A stretch of 64,000 nt of DNA, from assembly GCF_003583935.1 (NCBI RefSeq), contig NZ_QYRN01000004.1, positions 1-64,000 on the forward strand, read 5' to 3'. A model generated the notes under the pieces. That model saw only the letters and a program-made list of their open reading frames with translations. It was not told where the DNA came from and searched no databases. Shown here piece after piece: positions 60,682-64,000 of the stretch (positions are counted from its first letter, which is position 1; every line of letters starts with the position of its first letter). The position numbers and the translations under genes are program-made. The DNA is from Aureimonas flava (lineage in GTDB: Bacteria > Pseudomonadota > Alphaproteobacteria > Rhizobiales > Rhizobiaceae).

Positions 60682-61830
60682 ATGCTGTTCTGGCTCATCG
60701 CCTTCTTGCTCGCCGCCGTTTCGACGCTCGTGATCGTCCTGCCGCTTCTGCTGCGTCCCGCGCGCGAGGCGCCGGCGCGCGAGAGCTACGACGAGGAGGT
60801 CTATCGCGCGCAGTTGACCGAACTGGGCGAGGACGAGGCGCGCGGCGGCATCGGCGCCGACGAGGCCGCCGCCTCACGCGCGGAGATCGGGCGCCGGCTT
60901 CTGCGCGCCCATCAGGCGGCGGAGGCGGCACCCGCCGGGCGCCCGCGCGGCAGGCCCGCGGTGGCGGCCGGGCTCGCCGTCGCGCTGCTGCTTCCGGTCG
61001 GCACCTTCCTGTTCTACGACCGTTGGGGTTCGCCGGAAGTGCCGGACCAGCCGTTGGCTCTTCGCGCCGCGCCGACGCAAACGCCCGACATCGCCGCAGC
61101 CGTGGCGGAGATCGAGCGTCGCCTGGCCGCCGAACCCGACGATGCCGAGGGCTGGAGCGTGGTCGCACCGGTCTATCTCCGGCTCGGCGAGGGGGAGAAG
61201 GCGTCGGCGGCGTTCCGCAACGTCCTGCGCCTGCGCCCGCCCACGGCGCAGACGGTGGCCGGCCTCGGGGAGGCGCTGGTGCAGGCGGCAGGCGGGAAAG
61301 TGACCCCGGAAGCCGAGACGGAGTTCCATAAGGCGCTCGCGCTCGACGCCGAATGGGTGCCCGCCCGCTTCTTCCTGGCGCTCGGACTGTCGCAGCAGGG
61401 CAGAGCGGCGGAAGCGGCCGAAGCCTGGAGCGACCTCCTGAGGACGGGGCCGCCGGACGGGCCTTGGCGGCCGGTCGCGGAAGCCGCGCTCGCGGACGCG
61501 CGCTCGGGCGCGGCCGCACCGCCCGCGACCCCGGCGCCGGGGCCGAGCGCCGAGGACGTCGAGGCGGCCGAGGGCCTCTCGGACGGCGACCGACGTGCGA
61601 TGGTGGAGGGCATGGTGTCGCGCCTCGCGCAGCGGCTAGACGCCGAGCCTGGGGACGCGGACGGCTGGAAGCGGCTCGTGCGCTCCTACGTCGTTCTCGA
61701 CCGCCCGGACGAGGCGCTCGCGGCCCTGCGACGAGTGCGCACCGTATTCCCGGCGACTTCGCCGGAGCTTGAGGATATTCTGGGCTTCGCACGCGGGCTC
61801 GGACTGAAGGCGGACACGACCACACCATGA
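60682..61830 (+). CDS. ccmI: Cytochrome c maturation factor CcmI
   Basis: A 382-residue protein: first membrane segment MLFWLIAFLLAAVSTLVIVL, a cytoplasmic loop with leucine-zipper-like LTELGEDEARGGIGADEAAA, a second membrane segment (VAAGLAVALLLPVGTFLFYD), and periplasmic TPR repeats (about 135-380). CcmI binds apocytochrome c C-termini and hands them to CcmF/H. The ATG at 60682 (GGGAG upstream) gives the standard N-terminus; an upstream frame to 60574 has alien composition. It is coupled to ccmE by ATGA. Confidence 0.92.
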   Translation: MLFWLIAFLLAAVSTLVIVLPLLLRPAREAPARESYDEEVYRAQLTELGEDEARGGIGADEAAASRAEIGRRLLRAHQAAEAAPAGRPRGRPAVAAGLAVALLLPVGTFLFYDRWGSPEVPDQPLALRAAPTQTPDIAAAVAEIERRLAAEPDDAEGWSVVAPVYLRLGEGEKASAAFRNVLRLRPPTAQTVAGLGEALVQAAGGKVTPEAETEFHKALALDAEWVPARFFLALGLSQQGRAAEAAEAWSDLLRTGPPDGPWRPVAEAALADARSGAAAPPATPAPGPSAEDVEAAEGLSDGDRRAMVEGMVSRLAQRLDAEPGDADGWKRLVRSYVVLDRPDEALAALRRVRTVFPATSPELEDILGFARGLGLKADTTTP

Positions 61831-62306
61831 CGCGAAAGCAGAAGCGCCTTGCTGGCCTCTTCGGCATCCTGGCCGTGGTCGCGACCGCCGCGGGGCTGGT
61901 GCTGACCGCGCTCTCGGACAGCGTCGCCTTCTTCAACTCGCCGACGGATATCGTCGCGCACGCGCCCGGCGAGACGCAGCGCATCCGTCTGGGCGGGATC
62001 GTCGAGGCGGGCACGGTGCACCGCGACGCCGGACAGCGCGTCTCCTTCCGCGTCACGGACACCGTGGAAAGCGTTCCCGTGGTCTATGCCGGACTGCTGC
62101 CGGACCTCTTCCGCGAGGGGCAGGGCGTCGTGGCGGAGGGGCACCTGGGAAGCGACCGGGTGTTCGTCGCCGACACGGTTCTCGCCAAGCACGACGAAAC
62201 TTACATGCCCAAGGAGGTCGTGGACGACCTGAAGGCGCGCGGGCTCTGGAAGGACGGGGCGATCGTCTCGGCCGCCGAACCGGCCGCGAAGGGGGCCGGC
62301 CTGTGA
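61827..62306 (+). CDS. ccmE: Haem chaperone CcmE
   Basis: A 159-residue membrane-anchored OB-fold protein: MTRKQKRLAGLFGILAVVAT anchor, RIRLGGIVEAGTVHR, VVYAGLLPDLFREGQGVVAE, and the haem-binding VLAKHDETYMP with the covalent His and the conserved Tyr. It carries haem from CcmC to CcmF. Overlaps ccmF by 4 bp. Confidence 0.95.
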   Translation: MTRKQKRLAGLFGILAVVATAAGLVLTALSDSVAFFNSPTDIVAHAPGETQRIRLGGIVEAGTVHRDAGQRVSFRVTDTVESVPVVYAGLLPDLFREGQGVVAEGHLGSDRVFVADTVLAKHDETYMPKEVVDDLKARGLWKDGAIVSAAEPAAKGAGL

Positions 62307-64000
62307 TCGTCGAGCTGGGGCATTTCGCGCTGGTGCTGGCGCTCGGCACGGCGCTGGTCCAGTCCGTGCTGCCGCTGGTCGGCGCGCGCACGGGCGACGC
62401 GCGGCTGATGGAAGCCGGATCGGCGACCTCCGTCACCGGGCTCGCGCTCCTGGCCCTGGCTTTCGGCGCGTTGACGGCGGCCTATGCCACATCGGACTTC
62501 TCGGTCCTGAACGTCGTGGAGAACTCGCATTCCGCCAAGCCGATGATCTACAAGATCACCGGCGTCTGGGGGAACCACGAGGGCTCGATGCTGCTCTGGG
62601 TGCTGATCCTGTCGCTGTTCGGCGCGCTGGTCGCCCTGTTCGGGCGCGATCTGCCGCCGAGCCTGAAGGCGACGGTGCTCTCCGTGCAGGCCTGGATCCT
62701 CACCGCCTTCCTGCTCTTCATCCTGCTGACCTCGAACCCGTTCACCCGCGTGGTGCCGGCGCCGTTCGAGGGGAACGACCTGAACCCGATCCTCCAGGAC
62801 ATCGGCCTCGCGATCCACCCGCCGCTGCTCTACCTCGGCTATGTCGGTTTCTCGATCGCCTTCTCCTTCGCTGTGGCCGCTCTCATCGAGGGGCGCCTAG
62901 ACGCCGCCTGGGCGCGATGGGTGCGGCCGTGGACGCTGCTCGCGTGGCTGTTCCTGACCGGGGGAATCGCGATGGGCTCCTATTGGGCCTACTACGAGCT
63001 CGGCTGGGGCGGCTGGTGGTTCTGGGATCCCGTAGAGAACGCCTCCTTCATGCCGTGGCTCTCCGGGACGGCGCTGCTCCACTCGGCGGCCGTGATGGAG
63101 AAGCGCTCGGCCCTCAAGGTCTGGACGGTGCTTCTGGCCATCCTGACGTTCTCGCTGTCGCTGCTGGGAACCTTCCTGGTCCGATCGGGCGTCCTTACCT
63201 CGGTCCATGCCTTTGCGGTCGATCCGGAGCGGGGCGTCTTCATCCTCGCGATCCTCTGCGTGTTCATCGGCGGCTCGCTCGCGCTGTTCGCGTTCCGGGC
63301 GGGCGAGCTGGAAAGCGGCGGCCTGTTCGCGCCGATCTCCCGCGAGGGGGCGCTGGTCTTTAACAACCTGTTCCTGACCACGGCAACGGCGACGGTGCTG
63401 GTGGGAACGCTGTATCCGCTGTTCCTGGAGGTGTTGACCGGCACCAAGATCTCGGTCGGGGCGCCCTTCTTCGATCTCACGTTCGGGCCCCTCATGGTGC
63501 CGCTTCTCTTCGCGCTGCCCTTCGGACCCCTGCTGGCCTGGAAGCGCGCCGATCTCCTGGGTGCGGCGCAACGGCTCTACGCGGCCGTGGGCGCCGCGCT
63601 GGTGGTGGCCGTGGTGGTGATCGCCGTGAACCAGGGAACGAGGATCCTCGCCTCCCTCGGGATCGGGCTTGCGGTGTGGGTAATGGTCGGCGCGCTGGTC
63701 GATCTGGCCGGTCGCGCCGGCCTGCCGAGGGTCGGCCCGCGCACCGCCTTCTCGCGTCTCCGAGGCTTGCCTCGGTCGGCCTTCGGCACGGCGCTCGCCC
63801 ATTTCGGCGTCGGCGTGACGCTTCTGGGCGTCGTCTGCGTCAGCGCGTTCGATACCGAGACCGTGACCGCCATGCGGCCCGGCCAGACCGTCTCGGCGGG
63901 GGGCTTCGACCTGCGCTACGAGGGACAGACCTTCCGCCAGGGCCCGAACTACCAAGAGGATGTCGGCCATTTCACCCTTCTGGACGGCGACCGGGAAGCG
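62303..64000 (+). CDS. ccmF: Haem lyase CcmF (3' end outside window)
   Basis: At least 566 residues, opening with GTG at 62303 (VIVELGHFALVLALGTALVQ). It has many transmembrane segments, the WWD haem-handling motif (YELGWGGWWFWDPVENASFM) and flanking His residues (SAKPMIYKITGVWGNHEGSM, LAIHPPLLYLGYVG). CcmF ligates haem to apocytochrome c with CcmH. The frame is open to the window edge; the missing part would be the last ~90 residues. ccmH and probably ccmL should follow. Confidence 0.94.
   Translation, partial: MIVELGHFALVLALGTALVQSVLPLVGARTGDARLMEAGSATSVTGLALLALAFGALTAAYATSDFSVLNVVENSHSAKPMIYKITGVWGNHEGSMLLWVLILSLFGALVALFGRDLPPSLKATVLSVQAWILTAFLLFILLTSNPFTRVVPAPFEGNDLNPILQDIGLAIHPPLLYLGYVGFSIAFSFAVAALIEGRLDAAWARWVRPWTLLAWLFLTGGIAMGSYWAYYELGWGGWWFWDPVENASFMPWLSGTALLHSAAVMEKRSALKVWTVLLAILTFSLSLLGTFLVRSGVLTSVHAFAVDPERGVFILAILCVFIGGSLALFAFRAGELESGGLFAPISREGALVFNNLFLTTATATVLVGTLYPLFLEVLTGTKISVGAPFFDLTFGPLMVPLLFALPFGPLLAWKRADLLGAAQRLYAAVGAALVVAVVVIAVNQGTRILASLGIGLAVWVMVGALVDLAGRAGLPRVGPRTAFSRLRGLPRSAFGTALAHFGVGVTLLGVVCVSAFDTETVTAMRPGQTVSAGGFDLRYEGQTFRQGPNYQEDVGHFTLLDGDREA

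Overview
The window is about 64 kb of very GC-rich DNA from an alphaproteobacterium, most likely of the order Hyphomicrobiales (Rhizobiales), possibly near Aureimonas/Aurantimonas. This placement is an inference. It rests on the gene neighbourhoods: a FeuP/FeuQ two-component pair, the DUF1254-DUF1214-PBP1A-YcgN block, a complete RcGTA-type gene transfer agent (GTA) cluster, and the ccmI-ccmE-ccmF order. I ran no database search.

Layout. (1) 1-9098 is one side of a Tn7-like transposon. A tnsA-tnsB-tnsC-tniQ operon (minus strand) lies beside a terminal region rich in repeats, which ends in a TGT/ACA terminus 21 bp from the 3' end of a tRNA-Met(CAT) gene. On the interior side are an XRE repressor gene and a divergent operon of three unrecognised small cargo genes. 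The last cargo gene is cut by an IS3-family element that runs off the left edge. Three near-identical quasi-palindromes (upstream of the cargo operon, of xre, and in the right end) suggest that one repressor couples cargo and transposition. The far transposon end is outside the window. (2) 9120-16263 is chromosomal: tRNA-Met, a 3-methyladenine glycosylase, a DMT permease, a beta-barrel outer-membrane protein with two proline-triplet (collagen-like) inserts, a locus resembling hfaA-hfaB-hfaD (CsgG-type holdfast anchoring), and a DUF2793 protein. (3) 16371-26698 is metabolism: anmK, a three-subunit molybdenum hydroxylase (paoABC type), two PfkB sugar kinases, and a molybdate system (modE, modABC, mop) with a clear inverted-repeat operator. 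(4) 26711-31794 is an RND efflux pump with a divergent TetR regulator. (5) 31797-42879 is mostly conserved housekeeping or unknown genes. It includes a pair that looks like split GafY/GafZ GTA activators, sufE, a histidine kinase, DUF1491/DUF2336, PBP1A and ycgN. (6) 42883-57522 is the GTA structural cluster: TerS, TerL, portal, protease, capsid, connectors, tail, hub, peptidase, megatron, and a small holin-like membrane protein. It has a recognisable promoter with two upstream direct repeats and a terminator after the last gene. (7) 57583-64000 has feuP/feuQ with a small exported partner, a surface lipoprotein, and ccmI-ccmE-ccmF (ccmF runs off the right edge).

How parts work together. TnsA/TnsB would cut and join the element ends under control of the TnsC ATPase, and TniQ would select the tRNA-proximal site. 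GafY/GafZ would switch on the GTA promoter about 10 kb away; an AT-rich TAGGAAA-type box found near both supports a shared circuit but is unproven. The mod system supplies molybdate, which the nearby paoABC-type enzyme needs as cofactor.
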